From NCBI GenBank assembly GCA_037447655.1, contig JBBHKE010003466.1, positions 228,921-292,920 on the forward strand: a DNA stretch of 64,000 nucleotides, written 5' to 3'. A program made the position numbers and the translations under genes. The stretch comes from Zygnema cylindricum. Its lineage: Eukaryota > Streptophyta > Zygnematophyceae > Zygnematales > Zygnemataceae. Shown here piece by piece: positions 21,501 through 31,788 of the stretch; position 1 is the first letter of the stretch; each line of letters opens with the position of its first letter. A model generated the notes under the pieces. That model saw only the letters and a program-made list of their open reading frames with translations, had not been told where the DNA came from and did not search any database.

Positions 21501-22427
21501 GATAAACAGCAAAAACTATGAAGCACCTACTCAACAACCAAATTTCAGCTGACACAAAATATGTCTCAAAAGGCCAATATGCCTTAAATTTGCCATTATG
21601 ATACATAACAAATTAAACGGACAATTCCCAAAAATTGTAGCCCAAATGACCCAATAAAACATAAGATATGATGTCTAGAAGTTTCCCAAACTGCCCTTGA
21701 AATATCATAATCCCAAAATTGGATGATACAAAATTTGTTGTCCTAAACTATATATTCACATAGAGTATCTACTCGTCACACTAATTTGGGTGGTCGTACT
21801 ACAGTACTATCCTTACTTACGACAAAGTATACAACTTGTACGTAAATGTACCGCGAGTACTTCCAAAACCCTAATTACTACTTGCCGCTAAATGAATAGT
21901 GTAACACTAAATTCTAATGCACAAAACGCCAACAATTTTTTTTCTAGATATTTTCAAATAACGTTCGTACAAATAATGTTGTCGATGCTTAGTTAACATT
22001 CATCAGACAAGTCCAAACAAATGTTGATCTCGTGGTGCGAACACCCAAAGTGAGTACGCCGCACTTACTCATTGTGGTCCCCACTTTGATCGCGTCCGTC
22101 GAGTCAGTTTTTATGGACAACCTACTTTCAATCTCTCGCAATTCTCTCCCGTATGTTCGGATTAGTCTTCGTTCGTCCGATTTCCTGAACGCGCCTGTAC
22201 CATTTGTGACACGCGTATGTGGGTGTCGGTCGCCACTCCGGAATACCTACATCGTCTCTCACTGTCGACGCGTGTCCTTGCAAAATTACAGTACACTTCT
22301 ACTGTCTATCAACTACTGTCACACTATTAAAGGTAAGTGTTACAACTGTCATAGACAAAAAATATTCTAAGTCCTCAGTCACCTCTCATAGCTTTATTTA
22401 CTGAACTAAAGATTTCAAATCTCAACA
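21442..22427 (-). mobile_element. Copia family-B LTR
   Basis: The LTR of about 986 bases on the minus strand starts TGTTGAGATTTGAAATC at 22427 and ends GAACAACA at 21442, with the gag start inside. It aligns along its length with the plus-strand solo LTR at 55607-56643 (for example ACAAGGACACG, GAGTGGCG, CAGACGAACG-like blocks). It is the 5' LTR of the gag copy at 20340-21500. Its outer end borders the GC-rich array at 22428. Confidence 0.8.
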
Positions 22428-22745
22428 CCGCCAAAGATCTGTGATTGTTCGATCACCACCGTGATCGCTCGCCGGTAACAATCCTCGATCTATCCCTCGC
22501 CGCCGACGATCCTCGATCGATTGATCGTCGTTGACGATCATCGATCATTCGATCGTCGGCGTTGATCTTTGGCTTATCTATCGCCGCCGACAATCGTCAA
22601 ACGATCCATCGCCGCCGACAACCCTCGACCGATCTATCGTCGCGGATGATCTTTGACTGATCGTTCGTCGCTCGACTGACCAATCATTCGCCGCTCGACC
22701 GATCGATCACCGCCAACGATCCTCGATCGAGAGCTCGATCGCTCG
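22428..22745 (+). repeat. GC-rich GATC/CGCCG tandem repeat (left block)
   Basis: Degenerate units of about 28 bases built from GATCCTCGATCGATCGATCG and CGCCGACGAT recur. It is the same repeat type as 24702-25800. It ends shortly before the AT-rich bacterial-like island, from which it is separated by about 65 bases of low-complexity DNA. Confidence 0.85.
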
Positions 22746-22821
22746 CTTGATTTTTTTAATAAATCATTTTTAAAAGCACCGGTAAGTATTTTGGACTCGA
22801 ATTAAACTTTCAAGAGCCTGT

Positions 22822-23771
22822 TTTTGTCATTACTTTAACTATAATTATAATCTTTTTTATCAGTGTATCATTAGATCGGATTGTATTTAAATTTCCTCAA
22901 ACTCTCGATAATTTTTTGTTAAGCATTATACTTCAAGGCCAATATATTGAACATTATTTTAGTGGGGCAATTGCCACTATTTTATCTACACCTTGTACCG
23001 CTCCTTTTCTTAGCACTGCGTTGTTTTTTACTTTTCAGCAAAGTAATTTATTTATATTTTGTACATTTACCTTTTTAGGTTTAGGTTTTTCTATGCCATA
23101 TATATTGATGCTTATCTTCGCTAAAGCTCTAACATTTGTTCCCACATCCGGTAAATGGATGAATAATTTAAAAATAATATAAGCTATTTCGTAAGTAGGG
23201 GAAATAATTAGGATACTTTATATCTTAGAGGCACAAATAAATTTAATGGTAATAGTAATTTTATTCTTTTTGCTACTATTAATTAAGTTTACCTTGGAAA
23301 ATAACATATATTTTTTGAAATATCCTCTAATAAAGTTAATTATCCTCTTTATATTAGTGTTTTTCAGTTTTTTATTGCCTTAATATAAGTTAACTTGAGG
23401 ATAAAAATTATCAAGAAAAAGTGAATAGTTTATGGCAAAAATTTGAACCTGAAAAATTTTATTCTTTAGTTAAAAGTGGAAAAATAGTTCTTGTTGATAT
23501 TACGGCTGATTGGTGTATCACATGTAAATATAATAAATATCTTGTGTTTTCTTGTGAGAAAACCATTAAAAAACTTTCTGATACTCAAATAATAGCAATG
23601 CGTGGAGATTTTTCTAATTATGATCTTCAAATACATGATTTTCTATCAAAAAGAAAAATTCCTGACATACTTTATAATGTAATATTTATCCAAAAATTCC
23701 CGGGTGGCCTAGAGCTTCTGGTTCTTCTTTACAATAAAGAAATTGAAGTTGGCGTAAAACAAGCTATGTAA
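22822..23771 (+). pseudogene. dsbD: Bacterial DsbD/ScsB-like disulfide reductase fragment, broken
   Basis: Proteins of this family pass electrons from cytoplasmic thioredoxin across the inner membrane. The first piece, in frame from about 22822 to 23182, reads a hydrophobic helix (LTIIIIFFISVSL), then QGQYIEHYFSGAIATILSTP and CTAPFL, the conserved membrane-domain Cys region, then FLGLGFSMPYILMLIFAKAL. A frameshifted hydrophobic stretch follows (23183-23420). The third piece (23421-23771) is the C-terminal thioredoxin-like domain, WQKFEPEKFYSLVKSGKIVL then VDITADWCITCK with its CXXC pair. The N-terminal part is missing. The composition is very AT-rich, unlike the flanking arrays. The family call is good; an alphaproteobacterial (Rickettsiales-like) source is my inference. 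Confidence 0.8.
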
Positions 23772-23899
23772 ATTTTGATAAACTAAATTGCCTCAAACAA
23801 AAAAAAAATATCTTTTAGAAAAAAAATATATATAATTTGGGCAAACAAGTTTTTGAAATATATTTAGTTGAGACTTATGAGTAAATGACCTTTCAAAAT

Positions 23900-24690
23900 A
23901 AATAGATTCTTGAAAATAAAAAAGTCAAGCTCTTTTTGGTGATGGAGCAGAGCGTATTATGCAACAACATCAAAAAAGCAAATTAACGGCAAGAGAACAG
24001 ATAGAAGTATTATTCGATCCTAATACTTTTCAAAAAACAGGAATGTTGGTTAACACCATTGCGATAATATTGGGATGAGAGATAAAAAAAATTCCAGTGA
24101 TGGGGTTGTTACTGGCCATGGTAATATCAACGGACACCTAATATTTGTATATAGCTAAGATTTTATTGTTTTTGGCAATTCACTTGGTGAGTATCATTCT
24201 AAAAAAAAAAAAAATTAATTGATGTAGCATTAGAAGTCGTTGCTCCGGTCATCGGCATTAATGATTTGGGCGGAGCTAGAATACAAGAAGGGGTTGATCC
24301 ATTTGGTGGATATGGCCAGTTATTAAATCGAAATACTCTTGTTTCGGGCATTATTCCGCAAATTACCTTAATAATGGGACCATGTGCCAGGGGAGTTGTT
24401 AATTTCCTTGCCCTAACCGATTTTTTGTTTATGGTAAGGGGATCTTCTTACATGTTTGTAACAGGTCCTGATGTTATAAAAACCGTAACAATAGGAGATG
24501 TAACACAGGAAAAATTGGGTAGAGCTAGAATGCACAAAACCAAATCCGGCGTGGCTTATCTTGGTTTAAACAACGATGTTGAATTTTTTTTTGAAACAAC
24601 GAGGTTTATAAATTTTTTACCACTGTCAAACCGGTATGCTATTCCCTTAAGACCTACTAGTGACGCCGCAACCGGTATGCTCTTCCTTTA
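23900..24690 (+). pseudogene. pccB: Bacterial propionyl-CoA carboxylase beta chain fragment, broken
   Basis: The carboxyltransferase subunit moves CO2 from biotin to propionyl-CoA. Pieces in three frames cover its first half: AERIMQQHQKSKLTAREQIE (23950-24010), then DGVVTGHGNINGHLIFVYS (24090-24155), then the 141-codon piece 24266-24691 with GGARIQEGVDPFGGYGQLLN, PQITLIMGPCARGVVNF, SYMFVTGPDVIKTVT, KTKSGVAYLGLNNDVEFFF and FLPLSNR. A stop (VYS then TAG-type break near 24157) and a frameshift in a run of A (24202-24215) disrupt it. GGARIQEGV and GPDV(I/V)KTVT are hallmarks of the family. The gene ends at a 41-bp duplication and the repeat array. Mitochondrial PccB of the host is a less likely source, because the gene is intron-free, AT-rich and next to a DsbD gene. 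Confidence 0.85.
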
Positions 24691-24701
24691 AGACCTACTA
24701 G
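24620..24701 (+). repeat. 41-bp tandem duplication at the end of the pccB fragment
   Basis: ACCGGTATGCT...AAGACCTACTAGTGAC occurs twice in a row with a few differences, directly before the GC-rich array starts. It marks the junction of bacterial-like DNA with the array. Confidence 0.85.
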
Positions 24702-25800
24702 TGACACGGCAGATAATCCTTGATCGATCGATCGCCGCCGACGATAATCGGTCGAGGATTGTCGGCGGCGATCAATCGATCGAGGATCGTCGGCGATCAA
24801 TCGCTTGCCTGCGGCAATCCTCGATCGATCAATCGCTGCCCACGATGTTTGATCGCCGCGACGATCTTTCATTGATCGATCATCACCGACGATCCTCGAT
24901 CAATCGATCACCGTTGACGATCCTCGATCAATTGCTCGCCGCCGACATTCCTCGATCAACCGCTCGCCGCCAACAATCCTCAATCAATCACTCGCCGTCG
25001 ACAATCCTAGATCGATCGCTCGCCGTCGACGATCCTTGACCTATCAATCGCTGCTAATCGATTGCCCCGCCGATCCTCGATCGATAGATCGCCACCGACA
25101 ATCCTCGATGGATCAATCGTTGCCGACGATCCTCGATCGATCGCTCGCCGCCGACAATCCTCGATCAATCGATCGCCGTCGACGCTCCTCAATCAAGTCG
25201 ATCCTTCCCCGTCGACAATCCTCCCTCGATCGCTCGTTGCCAACTATCGTCGCTCGATCGCTCACCGTCTACGATCCTTGCTCAATCCCTTGCCGCCAAA
25301 AATCCTCGCTCGATTGCTCGCCGTCGACGATCCTCGATCGATCGCTCGCCGTTGACAATCCTCGATCGATCGCTCGCCGCCAACGATCCTCGATGGAACC
25401 CTCGCCGCCGACAATCCTCGATCGAACACTCGCCGCCAACGATCCTGAATCGAACGCTAGACGCCAAAGATCCTCGATCGCTCGCCGCCGATGATCCTTG
25501 ATCGATCACTCGGCGCTGACGATCCTCAATCGATCGCTCGCCGCCGAGGATCCTCGATCGATCGCTCGACGCCGACGATCCTCGATTGATCACTCGACGT
25601 CGATGATCCTCGATCAATCGCTCGTTTTCAACGATCCGCGATCAGTTGCTTGCCGCCAACAATCCTCGATCGATCGCTCGTCGTCGACGATCCTCGATCG
25701 ATTGCTTGCCGCCAACGATCCTCGATCGATCAGTTGCTACCATGACTTTTTTATCCTCGATCGATCGGTCCCCGCCGACGATCCTTGATTGATCAATCTT
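24702..25800 (+). repeat. 28-bp GC-rich tandem array (GATCCTCGAT / CGCTCGCCGCCGAC)
   Basis: About 38 degenerate copies of a 28-base unit, roughly CGATCGCTCGCCGTCGAC followed by GATCCTCGAT; TCCTCGAT at 25331 and 25359 shows the period. The array is open in several frames on both strands because the unit lacks stop codons. A period of 28 shifts frame each unit, which argues against coding. It borders the pccB fragment. Confidence 0.92.
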
Positions 25801-26005
25801 TGCCATGACATTTTTTTTTAAAACAACGTTTGAGGTAGCGATTTAGATTATGAGGAGAAAAAATTAAAACTTAGTTGACGTTTTTGCCAGAAAATAAAGC
25901 ATTGTTTTTTTTGCGTCATTTTTTTTTTGCCTACTCATTTACAAGAATTAAGGTTAAACTCTTTTGTTTTTCCTATGGAATCTTTAACAAGTTTACTTAC
26001 TCAAG
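25801..26005 (+). other. AT-rich segment between two arrays, possible bacterial remnant
   Basis: The segment has the same AT-rich texture as 22822-24690. A frame from about 25927 reads PTHLQELRLNSFVFPMESLT and SLLTQAHPYA before entering the 27-bp array. It looks protein-like but I do not recognise it. Confidence 0.35.
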
Positions 26006-26383
26006 CTCACCCCTACGCTGCCGGTTCTCGAGATCGCCACCGCGCCTCTGATCTCGAGCTTGTCGTCGATCCTCGAACTCTCGCCGCGCCCCTGATCCTC
26101 GGGATCACCGCCGATCCTCGAGCTCGACGTCGCCACGTCGATCCTCGATACTGCCACCGTGCCGCCGATCCTCGAGATCGCCACCGCGCCACCGATCCTC
26201 AAGCTCGCCGTCGCGCCGCCAATCCTCGAGTTCGTCGTCGCCCCGCTGATCCTCGAGCTCAACGCCGCAGCGCCACTGATCCTTGAAACCGACGTTGTGT
26301 CGCCGATCCTCGAGACCGTCCTCACGCCGCCGATCCTCAAGACCGTCGTCACGCCATCGATACTCGAGCTCACCGCTGCCATG
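26006..26383 (+). repeat. 27-bp GC-rich tandem array (left of element D)
   Basis: Units such as GATCCTCGAGATCGCCACCG plus CGCCACC repeat with period 27, sometimes 30. Because both are multiples of three, one plus-strand frame reads as nine-residue repeats of the type ILEIATAPP. The array is interrupted by element D and continues at 32811, with CCATG duplicated on both sides. Confidence 0.9.
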
Positions 26384-27428
26384 TACAATTCTGTGTCCTC
26401 CATTGGACTACAGATTACAGGAAGCCTCTAGATAGCTATTATCTAACCCACTTTCAATGGCAACCACTGCTACACAAGCAAACAAACAGACAATTTGACT
26501 GTACCCATGTGTAGCCTAGACTCCGGTGAGTCCGTAGAAAAAAAAATCTCTGAAAACGCCCAACCAAGCGATAAGTTATAGGGTGGCAAAGATGCCAATT
26601 TATACAAACTCTCAAAGAGAGAGAGGACTATCTTCCTCATTTTTCCTAAGTCCTAATTTTTCCTAGTTCCTCTCACAGCCCCTATTGACTGCATGTACGA
26701 ACCAATCAGAACACTGTAAAGTACCAGAAAGTACTACTGCCTATGTACTTTCTGTACGGCCTCTGTACGACAAGGCCATTAGGCGGACGCGTGTCCATTT
26801 TCCACTCGTCCGTACGTTCCTCGGAATTCCCGCGACCGAATGTCGACTCTCCACGTGGCGCCAGGTCATGCCACGTCACTAAATGCCAAGGTGACCATTC
26901 CGGGATTTCGGCGATGATGTGCGCCGTCAGATTTGACGCGAAATATAATCTCAGCCGTAATAAATACTTGCGCGATATATGTTTCGATGTCGAAACAAAA
27001 TGCGCGATATGCGTTTCAATTAGTATAGTACTTCGTACTTTATCAAACAGTATATATGCATGCCGTGAAGATGTTCAGTTAAATGATTTCTGTATAGTAC
27101 AATAGTTTAAATACTAATCAAACCCTATATCACCTACCGGACTTCTACGACAGAGTGGTTAGAGCTAACGGCTACGCCGCGCTTTGCCGGTCGTGGGTTC
27201 AAGTCCTGCCGGACTCAACCTTTTGGTGAGAGTGACTTAAGTCACTCTTTAGTCCTTCCCATGGAGCTGAGGCAGCCATGGCTCCATCGCTCTCTCTCTC
27301 CTTCAGTGACTACAACAAGTATGGGGGCGAAAGAAAAGAGATGGAGGCAGGCTACCTACATTTTCAATGTATGTTTTCCGCTAATTAATTTAGACATAGA
27401 AAATACAATAAAACTACTTTTTTCAACA
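26384..27428 (-). repeat. Element D 3' LTR
   Basis: On the minus strand it starts TGTTGAAAAAAGTAG at 27428, right after the purine tract AGAAAATAAGAGGAG, and ends AGAATTGTA at 26384. It carries an antisense tRNA-like block at 27138-27216 with the B-box-like GGTTCAAGTCC, and a hairpin around TGTTTCGATGTCGAAACA near 26979-26996. The last bases repeat the gag start (ATGGAGGACAC). Confidence 0.93.
27138..27216 (+). other. tRNA-like block inside element D 3' LTR (antisense)
   Basis: GTGGTTAGAGC resembles a tRNA D-arm/A-box, and GGTTCAAGTCC at 27197-27207 fits the T-arm/B-box consensus, about 40 bases apart. The acceptor arms do not pair, so it is not a working tRNA gene. Confidence 0.5.
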
Positions 27429-29830
27429 CTCCTCTTATTTTCTAGTCTAATTTTAACTTTTCTTTTAATCCACATTTTTTTCCTACAATATTTTAACTTT
27501 GGAGAGGGCACAGGTTTGGTCATCATGTCAGCCACCATTTCCTCATCAGATCTATATACAAGATTCACTATTTTATTCTCCACTTTTTCTCTTACAAAAC
27601 TTAATCTTATGTCCATATGTTTAGCCTTAAAATGATGTTTTTGATTGGCTGCAATTCCTATGGCCGCTAGATTATCACAAAACACTTCATGCACTCCCTC
27701 CTTCACATACCCCAGTTCTTGCAGCAAGAATTTGACCCACATCAACTCTTTCACAGCAAAACAAGAGGCCATATACTCAGCCTCCATAGTGGACTGAGCA
27801 ACCACCTTTCTTTGCTTACTACTCCAACAGGAAGCACCTTCCCCAACATACAACACATACCCAGAAGTACATCGTCTCATAGGTGCGTCCCCATAATTGG
27901 CGTCACTGCAAGTAGTGATCTCAGTGTGCTTCCCTCCCAAATGCAACCATAACTCTCTAGTTCCCACCAGGTATCTCATGACTCTCTTGGCTGCCTCCCA
28001 GTCTCTCTTCCTACAATCATTAAGACTCCTACTGAGTACTCCAACTGCTGCCGCTATGTCCGGTCTGGTACAGTTCATAAAATAGATTAAACTCCCTACA
28101 ACCTGTCTATAAGGAATATAATTCATAAATTCTCTCTCCTCTGCACTCATCTGATCGTCTAAGATCATCACTCCTCCTTCTACACTCCCATCACTTCTTT
28201 TTTTCAAGTCCATCGGAGTGGTACAACTGTTAGCATATTCCATCAAGAATTTTTCAAGCATATTACCTATTGCTTCTTTCTGAGTAAGTCTGATAATCTT
28301 CTTCCCCCTATCTTTCTCCATTTGAATCCCCAAAATATATCTTGCTTCCCCTAAATCCTTCATATCAAATCAGTTTCTAAGATCTTTCTTTAACATATTG
28401 ATCTTTTCCATAGATTTACTCAATACAAGCAGATCATCCACATAAATGGCAATAAAAATGACACCATTCTCATCCTCAAACATATAGATAGAATGGTCAG
28501 AGCTGATACGGATATATCCCAAACTTGTAAAAAACTCATCTAGTTTCTTATTCCACTGTCGAGGAGCCTGCTTTAGTCCATATAAGGACTTTATGAGTCT
28601 GCAGACTTTACTCTCTTCTCGTTCTTCCACGAACTCCTCCGGTTGTCTCATAAAAATTTCTTCCTCTAACTCACCATTAAGAAAAGCAATCTTAATGTCC
28701 ATCTGGTGTATTTCCATGTCTTCTGTTGCTGCCAGACTGAGGAGAATCCTTACTGATGGGAACCGAACAACTGGAGCAAAGGTCTCCTCATAGTCAATCC
28801 CCTCCTTTTGGGTGAACCCCTTTGCTACCAATCGAGCCTTATATCTCTCAATGGTATTATCTGGGTTCAGTTTTAGTTTAAAAACCCATTTACGCCCAAT
28901 ACGTTTTCTCTCTGGAGGGCAATCCGCTAGTTCCCAAGTAGTTGCTTCCATGATAGAAGTCATTTCATCATTTATGGCTCTAATCCATCTTTCTTTCTCT
29001 ATACTATTCACTACCTCTGAGTAAGACTGAGGCTCATCTGGGTGAGATAGCTTTGTTACCTTATGAGCGGCTTGTTTTTTTTGTATCTGTTTGCTGCTCC
29101 TTCTACCTCCCTCAAACTCCGAAGCTGGAATAGATGGAAGTCTTAGATTTCTTCTCACTATCTCATGGACTCCCGTGTCCATGGAAGCTGGTTCTTGTCC
29201 CGCTTCTTCTATCTCCTCGGAGTCCATAATAGTATGTGAGGTTTCTGGTGAGTCTCCTGTATCTTGGATCACCCCTGAATCTGCAATCACGGTTTCACTC
29301 ATGTACCCTTCGGGAACGACCGAGTTCTCCTCACTTTCTGACTCAAATCTGATTCTTATCTTCTTTATATATTTGAAGGGGTCAAATGACTTCCCTTCAT
29401 CCATGACAACTAAGTGTTTGACCAGAATGATATCTTTCTTTGCTAAGTCATAGACTCTATATCCCTTAAGATCCTTATCATATCCCACAAAGTATCCAGG
29501 TTTTCCCTTAGCATCTGGCTTTCAGTTTTTCCTATCCGTGTCAAGACTGTAAACTTCGCTACCGAATACTTTAAGGTGTGAGATATCTGGTTTCTTTCCA
29601 ACCCATCTCTCATAAGGTGTCACTCCCTTTATAGCTGAGGTAAAGACTCTATTCTTAATGTAGTTAGCACAGTTCATTGCTTCTGCCCAAAATCTCTTTC
29701 CTATTTTTTTGTTTGCCAACATACTACATGCACTATCTCCCAATGTTCCATTCAACCTCTCAGCTACCCCATTTTGTTTCGGGTTATATGGTACAGTTTT
29801 GGTGCTGCACTCCCTCATCTCTCAGATATT
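27429..29830 (-). pseudogene. Element D integrase end, RT and RNase H
   Basis: A single minus frame from 29818 downward is interrupted by a stop at about 29519 (after DTDRKN, where a Trp codon is expected) and another at 28367 (LRN then FDMKDLGEARY). It holds the integrase C-terminal part (PKQNGVAERLNGTLGDSA, TPYERWVGKKPDISHLKVFG), the RT (KWVFKLKLNPDNTIERYKAR, EIHQMDIKIAFLNG, IAIYVDDLLVLSKS near 28440) and RNase H (CSDANYGDAPMRRCTSGYV, TMEAEYMAS, CDNLAAIGIAANQKHHFKAK). The 3' end is altered: after SPKLKYCRK the reading runs on to 27356 inside the LTR instead of stopping at the usual place. The C element gives the intact comparison. Confidence 0.92.
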
Positions 29831-31788
29831 CCTCAAACTGGTTAGAGGTATATTCTCCCCTATTATCACTCCTTATCCTCTTAATGGGGGTTTCATGCAA
29901 CTTCTCACTCCAGGTTTTATATTCTTTGAAGTAAGTTGATACTTCAGACTTTGTTTTTAGAAAGTAGACTCTAAAGTATATAGACCAGTCATCGGTTATT
30001 GTCATCCTAAACCTCTTTCCTCCAACCGAAGGCACTTTTGCAGGTCCCCAAATATGTGTGTGGACCAAATCTAACACTTTCTCACCTCTATATGTGGCGA
30101 CTTTGGAAAAGGGAAGTCAGTGAGTTTTACCTTGAGCACAGCCACTACAATCATCCATCATTTCATTATCCCCAAACTGAATGCCTTCTACTACTCCAAG
30201 TTTTTTCATTTCCCTCAACCTATCAAAATGCACATGCCCCAACCGCTTATGCCAAATCATAAACTTAGGAACACCAACATAGTAAGCATTCTTTTTTTCA
30301 TTACTCAGGTTTAGCCTAAACAATCCTTGGCTACCCTTATGTGCCGTGAAGTAAACTTCATCCCCATAGTTAGCTGTAAAGACTCCCTTTCTAGTGAAGG
30401 TATCAAACTCTTTGTCATCTAACACAGACGTAGAAGCAAGATTTTTACTCAGCTGAGGAATGTAGAGTACATCTGCGAATGTAAGTATAGAAGTCTTACC
30501 CTCCACTAAGATTTTTAGATCTACTGAGCCCACTAGATCTGTAGTAACCAATCTCCCATCCCCATACTCTATCTCTACAGTAGGGATCTTTCTTAACTTA
30601 GTGAAAAGTTCTTTATCACGACACATATGCATGGATGCACTTGAGTCGATAATCCATCCTTCCTGTGGAGCTTCCCGAATTGCTCCAGGGCACACTTCTG
30701 TCTCCGAGGGATCTCCTTCTCCTCAAGACTCTCGTCAAGAAGAAGCTCCCCATCCTCCTCATAAGACTCATCCTCGGTTTCTCCTGTCACTTTAGTAACC
30801 ACAAGTGCATTTTTCTTCCCTCCGGAAGAACCCCCTCCATGGTTCTCTTGAAGCCTCAGCTCCGACAGCTTGACACAATCTGCGATGAAGTGTCCCGGCT
30901 TTTTGCAAAAATGACAAAGACCGTTTGGGGGCCTCGGTCCCCTAGAATTATCTCTTTCCCCTCTATAAGGTTTTTTCGGGTCCTTCCCCCATCGGTCCCC
31001 TCCTACTGCTACAGCTTGAATGCTCTTTCCTCCTCTCCTAATCTCCGTTGTGTTTTCCTGCACAAGTATCATCCTAACCACTGTGTTCCATTTCCATGAA
31101 CTATCAGGCATCTCCTGTACTCCGTATACTATGTTCTCAAACTCATTCGGTAACTTCATGATAAGAGTGTTAACTTTCATTTTCATTGTGCCTGTCCACC
31201 CGGCACTTTCCATCTCCATATAGAAACAAGAAAGATCATTACAGTAATCTAACATCTTTCCTCATTTGTAAGTGTAACTCACTAGTTTTTGCTCAGCCAA
31301 CTGGAGCTCTTGAATAGTTTGAGCTCTATAAATCTCCACCATACTCACCCACAACTCCTCGGCCTTGTAAATGTGAAGATGAGGGGTGGCCAAAGCTTGA
31401 GTGAGGTGCCTCAAATAAAGTTCTTGGCAGCCATGTTTACATCCTCCCACATTTGAGTATCGTTCTCCACGGTCTTCACGGTCGTCGCTTCTGGTACTGT
31501 GGCAATAAGAGTGAGGGGTGTCTCCTTCCCTTTCCCTTTTTCGGACACACTGTTGTCCCCATCATCTGCCTCCTACGCTGAGGCAGCCAATGCTGTAGGA
31601 AATCTTACTCCTCCAAATCGTGGTGGAGTTCCCGAAGGTGGACGTTTCACTTGTCCACTGACGATACCCCAGTATCGTTTTTCGCACAAAGCTCCTATCA
31701 TCATGGCTTCCCAATATATCAACCCAAATCCATTCAAGGTGGGCACCCTAGAGGGTGGGCCCATAACCTGCAATTTTGTGTCCTCCAT
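29784..31788 (-). pseudogene. Element D gag, protease and integrase core
   Basis: Gag starts at the in-LTR ATG at 31788 (MEDTKLQ) and crosses the priming site as VMGPPSRVPTLNGFGLIYWE. The UBN2-type block continues at 31450 and 31255 around an in-frame TGA (31259). The zinc knuckle CHFCKKPGHFIADC at about 30920-30880 is intact. The protease part (31190-30570) shows GWIIDSSASMHMCRDKELFT, where the usual Asp-Ser-Gly-Ala is Asp-Ser-Ser-Ala. Pre-integrase MIWHKRLGHVHFDRL and CSGCAQGK are clear. The integrase core reads LDLVHTHIWGPAKVPS, with His where the first catalytic Asp belongs, and SDNRGEY. Frameshifts lie near 31500, 30690 and 29790. Confidence 0.92.
31755..31768 (-). promoter_or_regulatory. 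Primer binding site, element D
   Basis: On the minus strand GGTTATGGGCCCAC follows the LTR directly. All 14 bases are complementary to the anticodon arm of plant initiator tRNA-Met (GTGGGCCCATAACC). It is translated in gag as V-M-G-P-P. Confidence 0.85.

Noticed and set aside
22822-24690. The DsbD and PccB fragments as host organelle or nuclear genes.
   Set aside because: They are intron-free, AT-rich, contiguous and broken, and sit between repeats. A bacterial source fits better, though an assembly chimera cannot be excluded.
24702-25800. Long Arg/Ser/Asp-rich open frames on both strands as genes.
   Set aside because: They follow from a 28-bp GC-rich unit without stops, and the frame changes each unit. 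They have no start context or domain.
26384-26404. A second truncated copia element left of element D, because gag start codons follow the left LTR.
   Set aside because: The LTR itself includes the gag start, and the CCATG duplication shows the LTR ends there.
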